This document shows, piece by piece, positions 1-9,544 of a stretch of DNA of 64,000 nucleotides; within the stretch, counting starts at the first letter, position 1; each line of letters begins with the position of its first letter. The position numbers and the translations under genes are program-made. The notes beneath the pieces were generated by a model. That model was not told the origin of the DNA. It was given only the letters and a program-made list of their open reading frames with translations, and ran no database searches. This DNA is from Prochlorococcus sp. AG-388-A04 (GTDB lineage: Bacteria; Cyanobacteriota; Cyanobacteriia; PCC-6307; Cyanobiaceae). The stretch spans positions 1 through 64,000 of the forward strand of contig QCGL01000010.1 of NCBI GenBank assembly GCA_003279935.1, written 5' to 3'.

Positions 1-1
1 G

Positions 2-1156
2 AACGTGGCAACAAAAATTTTGCCTATTTCAGTTTTAGGACCATTAATCCTCTTGTTTGGTCTTCTCTTGATTGGAATTGGGCAAAATAGAAGTATTAAT
101 TCTATACAAAAAGCTCTTGTTCCAGAAAAAAATACATTTTTAATAGATGCACTAAGAGTAAAAAGTAAATTAAATAGAGGCCCAAATATTGTTGCTATTG
201 GGGGAGGTACAGGCTTGTCAACATTATTGAAAGGCCTAAAAAACTACAGCAGTAATATAACTGCAATAGTTACAGTTTCAGATGATGGAGGTAGTAGCGG
301 GGTTTTAAGAAGACAATTAGGAGTTCAACCACCTGGAGATATTAGAAATTGTTTGGCAGCCTTATCAAATGAAGAACCAATATTAACAAGATTGTTTCAA
401 TACAGATTTTCTGGAGGTAGTGGATTAGAGGGACATAGTTTTGGCAATTTATTCTTATCTGCTTTAACAACAATTACGGGGAGTTTAGAAAAGGCGGTTC
501 AGGCTTCCAGTAAAGTTTTGTCAGTACAAGGGCAAGTATTGCCTGCAACAAATACTGATGTAATGCTTTGGGCAGAACTTGAAGACGGTGAGAAAATATT
601 TGGTGAAAGTAAAATAAGTCAATCAAAAAAGGTGATTTCCAGGATTGGTTATCTGCCTGAAAATCCATCAGCTCTTCCTAGTGCTCTTGAATCTATTAAA
701 GAAGCAAACCTAATAATACTTGGTCCAGGAAGTCTTTATACTTCTTTGCTACCTAACTTACTGGTCCCCGAAATTGTAGATGCTCTTCTGAAAAGTAATG
801 CTCCTAAAATCTATATAAGTAATTTGATGACTCAACCAGGGGAAACGGATAATCTTGACGTATATCAACACATCAAAGCAATCGAAAAGCAATTATCAAA
901 TTTTGGTGTAAAAAATCGAATATTTAATGCAATACTTTCTCAAATTCAATTTGAAAAGTCACCTCTGATTGATTATTACCGAAGTAGAGGTGCCATGCCA
1001 GTGATTTGTAATAAAGAAGAATTAATTTCAGAAGGATATTACGTCTTGCAAGCTCCTCTTTATTCAAGAAAGATAACTCCAACACTGAGACATGACCCCC
1101 GAAGACTCGCAAGGGCAGTAATGTTTATTAATAAAAAATTGAAGAAATTAAATTAA
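2..1156 (+). CDS. yvcK: YvcK/CofD-like (UPF0052) protein, 5' partial
   Basis: Family linked in other bacteria to central carbon metabolism and cell envelope growth; it resembles the CofD fold and binds nucleotide-sugars. Counting from the GTG at position 5, a hydrophobic helix spans about residues 8-25, followed by the glycine-rich loop GGGTGLSTLLKGLK (66-79), the TVSDDGGSSG motif (90-99) and PPGDIRNCLAAL (109-120), all typical of the family. The frame is open to the window edge. Cyanobacterial members usually carry a longer N-terminal membrane region, so the true start is probably outside the window. It converges on ndhJ with only 9 nt between the stops. Confidence 0.85.
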   Translation, partial: NVATKILPISVLGPLILLFGLLLIGIGQNRSINSIQKALVPEKNTFLIDALRVKSKLNRGPNIVAIGGGTGLSTLLKGLKNYSSNITAIVTVSDDGGSSGVLRRQLGVQPPGDIRNCLAALSNEEPILTRLFQYRFSGGSGLEGHSFGNLFLSALTTITGSLEKAVQASSKVLSVQGQVLPATNTDVMLWAELEDGEKIFGESKISQSKKVISRIGYLPENPSALPSALESIKEANLIILGPGSLYTSLLPNLLVPEIVDALLKSNAPKIYISNLMTQPGETDNLDVYQHIKAIEKQLSNFGVKNRIFNAILSQIQFEKSPLIDYYRSRGAMPVICNKEELISEGYYVLQAPLYSRKITPTLRHDPRRLARAVMFINKKLKKLN

Positions 1157-1165
1157 TAAATTTTT

Positions 1166-1696
1166 CTAATAAGCATCTTGTAATTCATAGAAGTCAGGTT
1201 GGATATAATCTTTTCTTAATGGCCATCCTCTCCAGTCTTCTGGCATTAGGAGTCTTGTTGGATTTGGATGGTCAGCAAAATTGATTCCAAACATATCATA
1301 GGTTTCCCTTTCTTGCCAATCACTGCCCTTAAAAATTTTATAAAGGCTAGGTACAGATAAGTCTGAGTCTCTATTTAAAAAAACTTTTACTCTTATTTCT
1401 TTAATCTCTTTTATATCTTCAATATTCTCAAGTGAGATTAGATGGTAAAAACTTACAAGACATTTTCCTGGCCCTTCATCGTAACCTCCTTGACACTGTA
1501 GGTAGTTAAAGCCATATCCTTTTAAAGTAGATATTGCTTCGTATAATTTTTCTGGTTTTACTGAAAGTATCTCAACACCTATATGATCATTACCTAAAGA
1601 TTCATTTGTAATTCCATCCTCAGAAAGCTTATTACTTACTGCTCCACTTTGTTTTACAATTTTTTCTGAAGATTCAGGTGAAATATTCTTTTCCAT
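1166..1696 (-). CDS. ndhJ: NAD(P)H-quinone oxidoreductase subunit J
   Basis: Peripheral-arm subunit of the thylakoid NDH-1 complex, which takes electrons from ferredoxin to plastoquinone for respiration and cyclic electron flow. The 30 kDa-subunit signature is present near the C-terminus (ERETYDMFGINF followed by HPNPTRLLMPEDW, about residues 129-155). The first 40 residues are variable and polar. Last gene of ndhC-ndhK-ndhJ; its start codon overlaps the ndhK stop by one base, so translation is probably coupled. Confidence 0.95.
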   Translation of the reverse strand: MEKNISPESSEKIVKQSGAVSNKLSEDGITNESLGNDHIGVEILSVKPEKLYEAISTLKGYGFNYLQCQGGYDEGPGKCLVSFYHLISLENIEDIKEIKEIRVKVFLNRDSDLSVPSLYKIFKGSDWQERETYDMFGINFADHPNPTRLLMPEDWRGWPLRKDYIQPDFYELQDAY

Positions 1697-2430
1697 TATT
1701 TTATTTCTTTATCTATAAAATTTGTTTGATATATATTTTCACTACTTTCTTCTATCTGATTAAGGTTAGAAGATTCAATTGACTTTTCAGATTTTTTATT
1801 TAAATACTCACCAGTATTTTCTGAAAAAACAAGATTCATTTTATGATCTACAGTTAAATATCTATGAGTTTGTTCAGCTTTACTCCTCTCAACAATACTC
1901 TCATTAGCAACTTTTTTTCTTAATTTTATAACAGCATCAAAAATAGCTTCTGGTCTAGGGGGACATCCAGGAAGGTACAAATCAACTGGGATTAATTTAT
2001 CAACTCCTCTAACTGCTGTTGTTGAGTCTGCACTAAACATTCCACCAGTTATGGTACAAGCTCCCATGGCTATGACATATTTTGGTTCTGGCATTTGCTC
2101 ATATAATCTTACTAATGCTGGTGCCATTTTCATTGTGACTGTCCCAGCAACAATTAGTAAGTCTGCTTGTCTTGGGGAGCTTCTAGGGACTAAGCCAAAT
2201 CTATCAAAGTCAAATCGAGACCCTATGAGTGCTGCAAATTCTATAAAACAGCATGCAGTCCCATATAAAAGTGGCCATAGACTACTTAATCTAGCCCAGT
2301 TGTGAAGGTCATCTAAACTTGTCATTATAATATTTTCGCTTAAGTCAGTCGTGACCTGGGGAGCACCGAGAGGATTACAAGTTTCTTCTCTAAGTTCTCT
2401 TATTGCTTTTGGTGAAAGTGAATTGTTCAA
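1696..2430 (-). CDS. ndhK: NAD(P)H-quinone oxidoreductase subunit K
   Basis: Iron-sulfur subunit of NDH-1 that holds the terminal 4Fe-4S cluster next to the quinone site. The four ligand cysteines are visible: the adjacent pair in GTACCFIEF (Cys60, Cys61), GACTITGG (Cys125) and LPGCPPRPE (Cys156). The roughly 70 residues after the core are low-complexity and acidic/serine-rich, a variable tail. Middle gene of ndhC-K-J; 4 nt separate it from ndhC. Confidence 0.96.
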   Translation of the reverse strand: MNNSLSPKAIRELREETCNPLGAPQVTTDLSENIIMTSLDDLHNWARLSSLWPLLYGTACCFIEFAALIGSRFDFDRFGLVPRSSPRQADLLIVAGTVTMKMAPALVRLYEQMPEPKYVIAMGACTITGGMFSADSTTAVRGVDKLIPVDLYLPGCPPRPEAIFDAVIKLRKKVANESIVERSKAEQTHRYLTVDHKMNLVFSENTGEYLNKKSEKSIESSNLNQIEESSENIYQTNFIDKEIK

Positions 2431-2434
2431 TTTT

Positions 2435-2797
2435 TTAACTCCATTCTAAAGCTCCTTTTCTCCAGGCGTATGCAAGAGCAATTACTAATATTGCAATAAA
2501 TATCAGAGCTTCAATAAATGCTAGTAAACCTAGTCTATTGAAAGCAACCGCCCAAGGATAGAGAAATACAGTCTCTACATCAAATATAACGAAAACTAAT
2601 GCAAACATGTAATATCTAATATTAAATTGAATCCAAGCTCCCCCAATTGGCTCCATCCCTGATTCGTAGGTAAGTTTTCTCTCGCCGGTTCTTCCTTTAG
2701 GAGAAACTATAAGGTTAGTAACTAAAGCTAAAATAGGAACTGCCGCTGCAATTATTAAAAAACCTAAAAAATATTCGTAGCCGGGTAATGAAAACAT
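2435..2797 (-). CDS. ndhC: NAD(P)H-quinone oxidoreductase subunit 3
   Basis: Membrane subunit of NDH-1 that links the quinone-reducing arm to the membrane arm. 120 residues, the usual length, with three hydrophobic helices (about 8-30, 63-83, 88-110) and the family loop containing [16 protein letters not shown]. First gene of the minus-strand ndhC-K-J operon; divergent from rubA, with 73 nt between them that must hold both promoters. Confidence 0.96.
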   Translation of the reverse strand: MFSLPGYEYFLGFLIIAAAVPILALVTNLIVSPKGRTGERKLTYESGMEPIGGAWIQFNIRYYMFALVFVIFDVETVFLYPWAVAFNRLGLLAFIEALIFIAILVIALAYAWRKGALEWS

Positions 2798-2870
2798 TTA
2801 AAAAAAATTGTTGGAAAATTCGCTTAATTCAGCAAAATCTTTTAGAGTCTCTAAAGTTAAATACTAAATC

Positions 2871-3299
2871 GTGAGTGAAAACATTCAACCATCTTCTGAG
2901 GATAACCAAATAGTTGAAGATTTAGCAAATGAAGAATCTTCTGAAACACTTCTAGAGTTTAAAGAAAAAGAACTTATAACTAATTTAGAACAAAATAGAT
3001 TCGAATGTAGAAGTTGTGGATATATTTATGATCCTATTGAAGGAAACAAGAAACTTAACATTCCTAAAAATACCTCTTTCTTAGCAATAGATGGAAACAC
3101 TTTTGCTTGCCCAGTCTGTAGAGCAGGTAAAAATTTATATAAAGATATAGGCCCTAGAGAAAAACCTAGTGGTTTTGAAGAGAATTTAACTTATGGCTTT
3201 GGATTCAATAGTTTGCCACCTGGTCAGAAAAACATTTTAATATTTGGTGGTTTAGCATTTGCAGCTGCATGTTTCCTTTCTTTGTACTCTTTGCATTAA
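2871..3299 (+). CDS. rubA: Membrane-anchored rubredoxin RubA
   Basis: Rubredoxin domain with the one-iron Cys4 site: CRSC (Cys46, Cys49) followed by GYIYDP, and CPVC (Cys80, Cys83). A C-terminal helix (about residues 120-140) anchors it in the thylakoid. An N-terminal acidic extension of about 40 residues precedes the domain. Start is GTG. In cyanobacteria and plants RubA is needed for photosystem II assembly. Its position directly upstream of ycf48 and psbEFLJ fits that role; all six genes probably share a transcript. Confidence 0.94.
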   Translation: MSENIQPSSEDNQIVEDLANEESSETLLEFKEKELITNLEQNRFECRSCGYIYDPIEGNKKLNIPKNTSFLAIDGNTFACPVCRAGKNLYKDIGPREKPSGFEENLTYGFGFNSLPPGQKNILIFGGLAFAAACFLSLYSLH

Positions 3300-3308
3300 A
3301 ATACATTC

Positions 3309-4322
3309 ATGAAAACATTTTTAACTATTTTTCCAAATCTTCTTTTGACATTATCACTTTGCTTTATTTTAAGTAGTTGTTCTTCAACAGGTGTAAAAAT
3401 GAGCGAGAGTAGTCCCTGGGAAACAATACAATTTGAAGATCAGTCAAATGCATTAGATATAGATTTTATAGATAATAAACATGGATTTTTAGTTGGATCA
3501 AATAGGCTAATTATGGAATCTAATGATGGAGGTAAATCATGGGAAAAAAGATCGTTAGATATTGCTGCAGAGGAGAATTTCCGGTTACTTGATATAGATT
3601 TTAGGGGTTCTGAGGGATGGTTGATAGGACAACCTTCTTTAATTATGCATACGATTGATGAAGGCAAAAACTGGACAAGATTATCTCTTGGTAAGTTGCC
3701 TGGCCAGCCTTTTTTAGTTTCAACTATTGATGATGGGGTAGCTGAATTGGCAACAACTTCAGCCGCTATTTATGTAACCTCCAATAGTGGTGAAACATGG
3801 GACGCAAAAGTATCAGACCCTTCAGAGCAGGGGGGCATCAGGGATTTAAGAAGAACATCTAATGGAGATTATGTAAGTGTAAGTAGTCTTGGTAATTTTT
3901 TCTCTACTCTTGAAAATGAAAGTGATACTTGGATAGCTCATCAAAGAGCGAGTAGTAAGAGAGTACAAAGCATAGGATTTAATCCCAACGGTAATTTATG
4001 GATGTTATCACGGGGAGCTGAAATAAGATTTAATGAAGATAGTAATGACTTAGAAAGTTGGACTAAACCAATAGTTCCAATTCTAAATGGCTACAATTAC
4101 CTCGATATGGGATGGGACCCTGAGGGAAATATCTGGGCTGGCGGTGGTAATGGGACTTTAATAGTTAGTAAAGATGATGGTAAAACATGGGATTCTGATC
4201 CCGTTGCCTCAAATCTGCCAACTAACTACATCAAGATTCAATTCTTGGAAAAAGATGAATTAGATGATAAAAAAGGCTTTATTTTAGGCGAAAGGGGTTA
4301 TATCCTGAGGTGGAACGGTTGA
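3309..4322 (+). CDS. ycf48: Photosystem II assembly/stability factor Ycf48 (HCF136)
   Basis: Lumenal beta-propeller that binds newly made D1 and helps build early photosystem II intermediates. The N-terminus is a lipoprotein signal: hydrophobic stretch at residues 8-22 and lipobox LSSC with Cys24. The mature part shows repeated BNR-like strands of the form S-x-D-x-G-x-T/S-W (for example [10 protein letters not shown] and [10 protein letters not shown]). 337 residues is normal for the family. It lies 9 nt after rubA. Confidence 0.95.
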   Translation: MKTFLTIFPNLLLTLSLCFILSSCSSTGVKMSESSPWETIQFEDQSNALDIDFIDNKHGFLVGSNRLIMESNDGGKSWEKRSLDIAAEENFRLLDIDFRGSEGWLIGQPSLIMHTIDEGKNWTRLSLGKLPGQPFLVSTIDDGVAELATTSAAIYVTSNSGETWDAKVSDPSEQGGIRDLRRTSNGDYVSVSSLGNFFSTLENESDTWIAHQRASSKRVQSIGFNPNGNLWMLSRGAEIRFNEDSNDLESWTKPIVPILNGYNYLDMGWDPEGNIWAGGGNGTLIVSKDDGKTWDSDPVASNLPTNYIKIQFLEKDELDDKKGFILGERGYILRWNG

Positions 4323-4446
4323 GTTTAAATAAATAAAAAAATCCTTAAATTTCTTGTGATTTAACAACTGTCTGTAACCAAGCTGTAAATTTCTCCACAA
4401 ACTTATGATTTTTCCTAGTAAGATCATAGAGTAAATAATTGTGATT

Positions 4447-4695
4447 ATGGCCGCAGGTTCAACGGGTGAACGCCCATTCTTTGAAATAATTACCAGTATC
4501 AGATACTGGATTATTCATGCAGTAACACTTCCAGCTATCTTTATAGCAGGTTTCTTATTCGTTTATACAGGTTTAGCCTATGATGCTTTTGGTACTCCAC
4601 GTCCAGATAGTTATTTTCAGGCGTCTGAATCAAAGGCACCTGTGGTAACGCAAAGATATGAAGCTAAATCTCAATTAGATTTAAGAACAAAATAA
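4447..4695 (+). CDS. psbE: Cytochrome b559 alpha subunit
   Basis: Heme-binding subunit of the photosystem II core. One membrane helix with the heme-ligand histidine in [12 protein letters not shown] (His24), after the conserved start [14 protein letters not shown]. The frame is open six bases further up to a GTG at 4441, but the family's conserved N-terminus begins at the ATG at 4447, so that start is chosen. First gene of psbE-F-L-J. Confidence 0.97.
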   Translation: MAAGSTGERPFFEIITSIRYWIIHAVTLPAIFIAGFLFVYTGLAYDAFGTPRPDSYFQASESKAPVVTQRYEAKSQLDLRTK

Positions 4696-4697
4696 CT

Positions 4698-4841
4698 ATG
4701 TCAAATTCTCAAGCTCCAATGCAGGCTGTTGAAGTCCGCGTTTATCCTATCTTTACTATTCGTTGGCTCGCAGTTCATGCTCTCGCGATTCCTTCAGTAT
4801 TTTTCTTAGGTGCTATAGCAGCTATGCAATTTTTAAGATAA
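4698..4841 (+). CDS. psbF: Cytochrome b559 beta subunit
   Basis: 47-residue partner of PsbE that provides the second axial heme ligand. Visible: the [20 protein letters not shown] block with His27, then one membrane helix ending at AMQFLR. Starts two bases after the psbE stop. Confidence 0.97.
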
Positions 4842-4852
4842 CTTTATTAATC

Positions 4853-4972
4853 ATGCAAGTAAACGAAAATCCGAATAAAGTTCCAGTAGAACTTAATCGT
4901 ACCAGCCTTTATTTAGGCTTATTATCAGTATTTGTTTTAGGAATTTTATTTTCCAGTTACTTTTTCAACTAA
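4853..4972 (+). CDS. psbL: Photosystem II protein L
   Basis: 39 residues, the standard PsbL length. The N-terminus is polar with the [19 protein letters not shown] block, followed by a single helix ending SSYFFN. PsbL sits at the dimer interface of photosystem II and influences Q_A. It lies 11 nt after psbF. Confidence 0.97.
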
Positions 4973-4981
4973 ATTAAAATT

Positions 4982-5176
4982 ATGAGTAAATTAAAAGGGC
5001 CTGATGGCAGAATTCCCGATAGGTTACCCGATGGTAGACCAGCTGTAGCATGGGAAAGAAGGTGGACCGAAGGAACCCTTCCTCTTTGGCTAGTTGCTAC
5101 AGCGGGAGGAATAGCGGTTATTTTTGTATTAGGTATATTTTTCTACGGTTCATATCAAGGAGTAGGTGCAGGCTAA
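4982..5176 (+). CDS. psbJ: Photosystem II protein J
   Basis: 64 residues. A polar N-terminal part containing [20 protein letters not shown] leads into one membrane helix, typical of PsbJ in marine picocyanobacteria, where the N-terminus is longer than in many other cyanobacteria. Last gene of the psbEFLJ operon; converges with mtnP 32 nt away. Confidence 0.95.
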   Translation: MSKLKGPDGRIPDRLPDGRPAVAWERRWTEGTLPLWLVATAGGIAVIFVLGIFFYGSYQGVGAG

Positions 5177-5208
5177 AGCACCTATTACTTATAACCATTT
5201 AGTAGTAT

Positions 5209-6132
5209 TTACTTCCAATAAGAATCTGTAAATATCTTTAGTTTTTCTTTTGTAAGACTAGGGATATTTTCTTTTTGAGTTATTAAACCATCCTTTAAAG
5301 AATAATGCGATTTGCTTTGCGGTCTCTTTATATCGATAACTTTCGCGATTTCAAAGACAATCTTGTTAGCAACTTCAGTATTCGCTCGGAGATTTTTCAA
5401 CACCATCTCTACTGATACTTCCTGATGAGTTTGATGCCAGCAATCATAATCAGTAACCATAGAAAGAGAAGAATAAGCTATCTCAGCTTCTTTTGCTAAT
5501 CTTGCTTCAGTGTGATTAGTCATACCTATTATCGAACAACCCCAACTTCTATATAAATTAGATTCTGCTCGGGTAGAGAAGGCGGGCCCCTCCATCGCTA
5601 GATATGTTCCTTCTCTATGTAATTGTCTGCCTCCCGGAATATTGTTTTCGCTAACATTGCCTAAAATTCTTGATAAGTTTATACAGAAAGGATCCCCCAT
5701 AGTTATATGAGCTACTGCTCCTTCATTAAAAAATGTTGCGGGTCTTTGATGAGTTCGATCAATAAATTGATCCGGAATAACAATATCAAGGGGTCTGATT
5801 TGTTCTTGAAGGGAGCCAACTGCTGATGGAGCGATTATCCACCTAACACCAATTGATCGGAGAGCCCAAATGTTAGCTTTGTATGGTATTTCTGTCGGAT
5901 TCAGCTTATGTGTTCTACCATGCCTCGCTATAAAAGCAATTTCTAAATTACCAATTTTAAAGAGCCTAATTGAATCAGAAGGTTTACCATAAGGTGTATT
6001 GACCTCGATTTCTTCATGACATTCTATTTTGTCAATCGAATAGAAACCACTCCCACCAATTACTCCTAATCTTGATTCTTTAATTGGTAATAAATGCTGT
6101 TTATTCACGGTAATGAAATGACTATTAATCAT
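5209..6132 (-). CDS. mtnP: S-methyl-5'-thioadenosine phosphorylase
   Basis: Purine nucleoside phosphorylase family; cleaves methylthioadenosine to adenine and methylthioribose-1-phosphate in methionine salvage and polyamine metabolism. Visible: LGVIGGSGFYSID near the N-terminus, ARHGRTHKLNP (phosphate site) and GMTNHTEARLAKEAEIAYSS in the C-terminal half. The first ATG overlaps the divergent selD-fusion start by 15 nt. A GTG 24 nt further in (6108, reading VNKQHLLP) would remove the overlap and is an equally good start. Confidence 0.92.
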   Translation of the reverse strand: MINSHFITVNKQHLLPIKESRLGVIGGSGFYSIDKIECHEEIEVNTPYGKPSDSIRLFKIGNLEIAFIARHGRTHKLNPTEIPYKANIWALRSIGVRWIIAPSAVGSLQEQIRPLDIVIPDQFIDRTHQRPATFFNEGAVAHITMGDPFCINLSRILGNVSENNIPGGRQLHREGTYLAMEGPAFSTRAESNLYRSWGCSIIGMTNHTEARLAKEAEIAYSSLSMVTDYDCWHQTHQEVSVEMVLKNLRANTEVANKIVFEIAKVIDIKRPQSKSHYSLKDGLITQKENIPSLTKEKLKIFTDSYWK

Positions 6133-8286
6133 CTAGTACTAATTGGAGGCGGACATACAAATGTTCTTTTGATGAGAAAATGGTTGATGTATCCGAAATT
6201 AATGCCAGAAATTCCTATCTCAATTATATCTAGAGATACTCATTTAGTTTATTCGGCGATGTTCCCTTCTGTTATTTCTAAATCTATTTCTTTAGATGAA
6301 AGCTTAATAGATATTAGATCTTTAGCTAAAAAGTCAAGAGTTTCTTTCATAAAAGAAGAGGTAATAAATATTGATTTTCAGTTCAAAAAGATTTTCTTAA
6401 AAAATAGACCATCAATTGGGTACTCAAAATTAGTACTTAACTATGGAAGTCAAACCAAAATTTCAGGAGAATTTGAGGATTTAGTCAATAATCAAATTGC
6501 TTTCCCAATTAAACCTTTTTTTAAGGCTTATGAGTTAATTAAAAACGAAGATCAGCTTGATTCTGAAACTGAACAATCTTTTGTAATTGTAGGAAGTGGA
6601 CTCGCGGCAATTGAAGTTGCTTTTGCCTTGAGAAAAAGATGGAAAAAAAGATCTTTAAAAATTCTATGCAAATTAAATAAGGTAGATGATAAAATCTTAA
6701 AAACCTTTTACAGATCTAATATAGAAGTAGTTGGCAAACTTCCTGTTGATTATGGAAAGATTCTCTTATGTACAGGAAATTCATCACCATATTGGGTACA
6801 AAAATATAATTCAGAATTGGATTCAAAAGGACGATTTTTTACAGATCAGAAATTAAGGTTGAAAAATTTTTTTGGAACTTTTGCAACTGGTGATTGCGCA
6901 GTTATAAAAACCTCTAAGAGACCTTCTTCTGGAATATTTGCAGTAAAAGTGTTAAACATATTGGCAACTAATATTCAGAAGGAAATAAAAGGTGAGTCAT
7001 TAAGAAAATGGTCTCCTCAAAAATTTGGATTGCAAATAGTAAATTCTTATCCTAGAAAGCTTCCGAAAGCTTTTGCTTTATATGGCAATGTTGTTATTGG
7101 GCCTTCTTTTCTTATTTGGTACCTTAAAAATAAAATTGATGAAGGTTTCATAAAGAAATTTCGTATTTTAGATTCGAATATGAATCAAAAAGTCAAAGAA
7201 GGCGGGATGGAAGAATGTAGAGGATGTGCCGCTAAAATTCCTCAGAGCACTTTAAATAAATCCTTAAGAAGTGCGCAACTTGAAAATTTTGCAACTTCTC
7301 CTGAGGATTCTGTTGAAATTTATAAAAATAATCAAGATATTATTCTTCAAAGTGTTGATGGTTTTCCGGCATTGATAAGTGATCCTTGGCTAAATGCAAA
7401 AATTACTGTGTTGCATGCTTGCTCAGATTTATGGGCTTGTGGTGTAAAACTTTCATCTGTGCAGGCTTTAATATCTCTTCCAAAAGTAGAAAAAGATTTT
7501 CAAAGCTACCTTTTTTCTCATTGTCTAAAAGGGATAAAAACAACAGTTGAAGAACAAGGGGGTAAGTTAATTGGAGGGCATACTTTTGAGTCAAGAAGTT
7601 TTGTTGATCAACCTTATTCTTTAGGAATCGATATTTCTTTAACTGTTCAAGGAGTTTTGAAAAATGGAGCAAAACCATGGTTAAAATCCGGTATGAAAAA
7701 AGGAGATATTATCCTCATGTCAAGGCCTCTAGGCGTTGGAGTTTTTTTTGCTGCTCAAAGGCAAAATATTAATTTGAAAGATAGTTCAGAGGAGATAATG
7801 AGAAATTTAGTTACAAGTCAGCAACCATTAATTGAAAAAATTTATTTGCTTCAAGATAAGTTTGAAGAAACATTTATAAATGCAGCTACTGATGTAACTG
7901 GCTATGGATTTATAGGACACCTTAAAGAGATGATCGATTCATCTAATTTATTAAGGAAAGATAATAAGCTTGAGCCTATTAGGGTCTTATTAGATTTATT
8001 TGCATTTAAGGCTTATCCAGGAGTATTTGATTTAATACAAAAAGGAATCAAAAGTTCTCTGTTCGAATCAAATAAAGAAATATTTGATCAAATTATTGCA
8101 GAAAAAAGTAATAAAAGAATTATCTCATTTTCAAAAAAAAATAAAGTAAATAGTGACGGCTATAAAGAAAAAATCTCATTATTATTAGATCCACAAACTT
8201 GTGGACCGATTTTGATATGTTGTGATCCTAAGTATGAAAAATTTTTAAAGGATGAATGGTATAAGGTTGGAAAAGTAATAAATTGA
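6118..8286 (+). CDS. selD: Pyridine nucleotide-disulfide oxidoreductase / SelD (selenide, water dikinase) fusion
   Basis: Two-domain protein of 722 residues from the ATG at 6118. The N-terminal ~350 residues are an NDH-2-like flavoprotein: FAD loop VLIGGGHTNVLL at the start, a second Rossmann loop FVIVGSGLAAIEVA, and an ATGDCA motif near residue 260. From Met364 a SelD/AIR-synthetase-like domain begins with MEECRGCAAKIP; the catalytic position is cysteine, not selenocysteine. It continues with QSVDGFPALISDPW and ends with the DPQTCGP block. Such fusions are known in picocyanobacteria. No selenocysteine machinery is visible in the window, so the product may serve selenouridine tRNA modification or something else. 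An upstream in-frame ATG at 6094 would lengthen the overlap with mtnP and is less likely. Confidence 0.9.
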   Translation: MTINHLVLIGGGHTNVLLMRKWLMYPKLMPEIPISIISRDTHLVYSAMFPSVISKSISLDESLIDIRSLAKKSRVSFIKEEVINIDFQFKKIFLKNRPSIGYSKLVLNYGSQTKISGEFEDLVNNQIAFPIKPFFKAYELIKNEDQLDSETEQSFVIVGSGLAAIEVAFALRKRWKKRSLKILCKLNKVDDKILKTFYRSNIEVVGKLPVDYGKILLCTGNSSPYWVQKYNSELDSKGRFFTDQKLRLKNFFGTFATGDCAVIKTSKRPSSGIFAVKVLNILATNIQKEIKGESLRKWSPQKFGLQIVNSYPRKLPKAFALYGNVVIGPSFLIWYLKNKIDEGFIKKFRILDSNMNQKVKEGGMEECRGCAAKIPQSTLNKSLRSAQLENFATSPEDSVEIYKNNQDIILQSVDGFPALISDPWLNAKITVLHACSDLWACGVKLSSVQALISLPKVEKDFQSYLFSHCLKGIKTTVEEQGGKLIGGHTFESRSFVDQPYSLGIDISLTVQGVLKNGAKPWLKSGMKKGDIILMSRPLGVGVFFAAQRQNINLKDSSEEIMRNLVTSQQPLIEKIYLLQDKFEETFINAATDVTGYGFIGHLKEMIDSSNLLRKDNKLEPIRVLLDLFAFKAYPGVFDLIQKGIKSSLFESNKEIFDQIIAEKSNKRIISFSKKNKVNSDGYKEKISLLLDPQTCGPILICCDPKYEKFLKDEWYKVGKVIN

Positions 8287-8289
8287 TAG

Positions 8290-9537
8290 TTATTTCTTTT
8301 TAATCTTATCGATCTCTATATATCTCAACCTTTTAATTTCATCCCCCATTTCTTTCCCCGGTTGCCATCCTTCACTTTTTAAAAATTCCCCACTTTTTTT
8401 TGACTTAATAAATTTATAAATAAATAGCCATTTAAAAAATGATTTCCAAAATAAACCCCCATTGCAAATTAATAATTTCACTGTCTCTTCATCTAAATTT
8501 TTTGTTTCAATAAACTCAGTCCATTGAGAGGGGGTTAGATAAAGAAATTTTTCTTTTTCATTTTCTAATTGATTTGTGGTATTTAAGTAATCCTTGAGAA
8601 TCTTCTTTTCCTTGCTATTAATAAAAAATCTTTGACAAGTAAGCTCTAAATTTTCTGAATTTTTTAATAGGTAGAGAATATAATTACCTTTTAGTTTTTT
8701 AATCCATTTTAAACCCCTTAAAAATTTACTATTAATACTAATATTTTTATTTAAAATAGAAATAATTCCCCAATCGTTTAATAAAGCAACTATTTTTGCG
8801 AGATTATCGTATTTGTATATTTCTGCCAATTCCATCCTGATTCTTATACTTATTCCAGGTGGAAATTTAGATTTATCATTATCCTTCATAATATTCCAGG
8901 GCCATCTTTGGATAATCTTTTGAGATTGTTGAAGTGATTTATTTGAAATTTTGAAATGTAATCTTGAAGCATATCTTGCGCATCTTATTAATCTACTAGG
9001 ATCATCTTGAATACTATTTTTATGCAGCAAATGTAATTCTTTTTCTTTTATATGTTTTATACCATCAAAGAAATCATAAATTTCTTGCTTTGAGAATTCA
9101 AAAGCTATTGCATTTATACTAAAATCTCTCCTTTTTAAATCCTCTTTAATATTTGCATGTTTTACGATTGGATTTAATCCTGGAGCCTCGTACTTCTCTT
9201 TTCTTGCAGAAGCTATATCAATTTTTAAATTATTAATATTTAGTTCTACAGTGTCGTATATTTCAAATTCTTTTATCAAACAAAGTTCAACATTTGAGAT
9301 ATTTTTTTTTATGAATTTTGCTAAATCAACTGAAGATCCTTCTGTAACTATATCAATATCAAGTGGATTGAAAAAAGTCTTTTTATGAATTTTAGTGATT
9401 AATAAATCTCTTATATAGCCACCAACAATTGCAACTTTAACACTACTATTCAATTCAATATACTGAGAAATTATATTAAATAAATTAAAAGGAATTTTTA
9501 ATATTGCTGAATTTATATAAGCAGAAATATCATTCAT
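8290..9537 (-). CDS. CCA tRNA nucleotidyltransferase / poly(A) polymerase family
   Basis: Nucleotidyltransferase that adds or repairs the 3' CCA end of tRNAs. N-terminal head: AIVGGYIRDLL, then PLDIDIVTEG with the two metal-binding aspartates, RKEKYEAPG, and RRDFSINAIAFEF, followed by the DDPSRLIRCARYASRL neck motif. 415 residues. The four tRNA genes in this window carry no encoded CCA, so such an enzyme is needed. It lies 7 nt after the helicase gene and converges with selD. Confidence 0.93.
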   Translation of the reverse strand: MNDISAYINSAILKIPFNLFNIISQYIELNSSVKVAIVGGYIRDLLITKIHKKTFFNPLDIDIVTEGSSVDLAKFIKKNISNVELCLIKEFEIYDTVELNINNLKIDIASARKEKYEAPGLNPIVKHANIKEDLKRRDFSINAIAFEFSKQEIYDFFDGIKHIKEKELHLLHKNSIQDDPSRLIRCARYASRLHFKISNKSLQQSQKIIQRWPWNIMKDNDKSKFPPGISIRIRMELAEIYKYDNLAKIVALLNDWGIISILNKNISINSKFLRGLKWIKKLKGNYILYLLKNSENLELTCQRFFINSKEKKILKDYLNTTNQLENEKEKFLYLTPSQWTEFIETKNLDEETVKLLICNGGLFWKSFFKWLFIYKFIKSKKSGEFLKSEGWQPGKEMGDEIKRLRYIEIDKIKKK

Positions 9538-9544
9538 GCCAATT

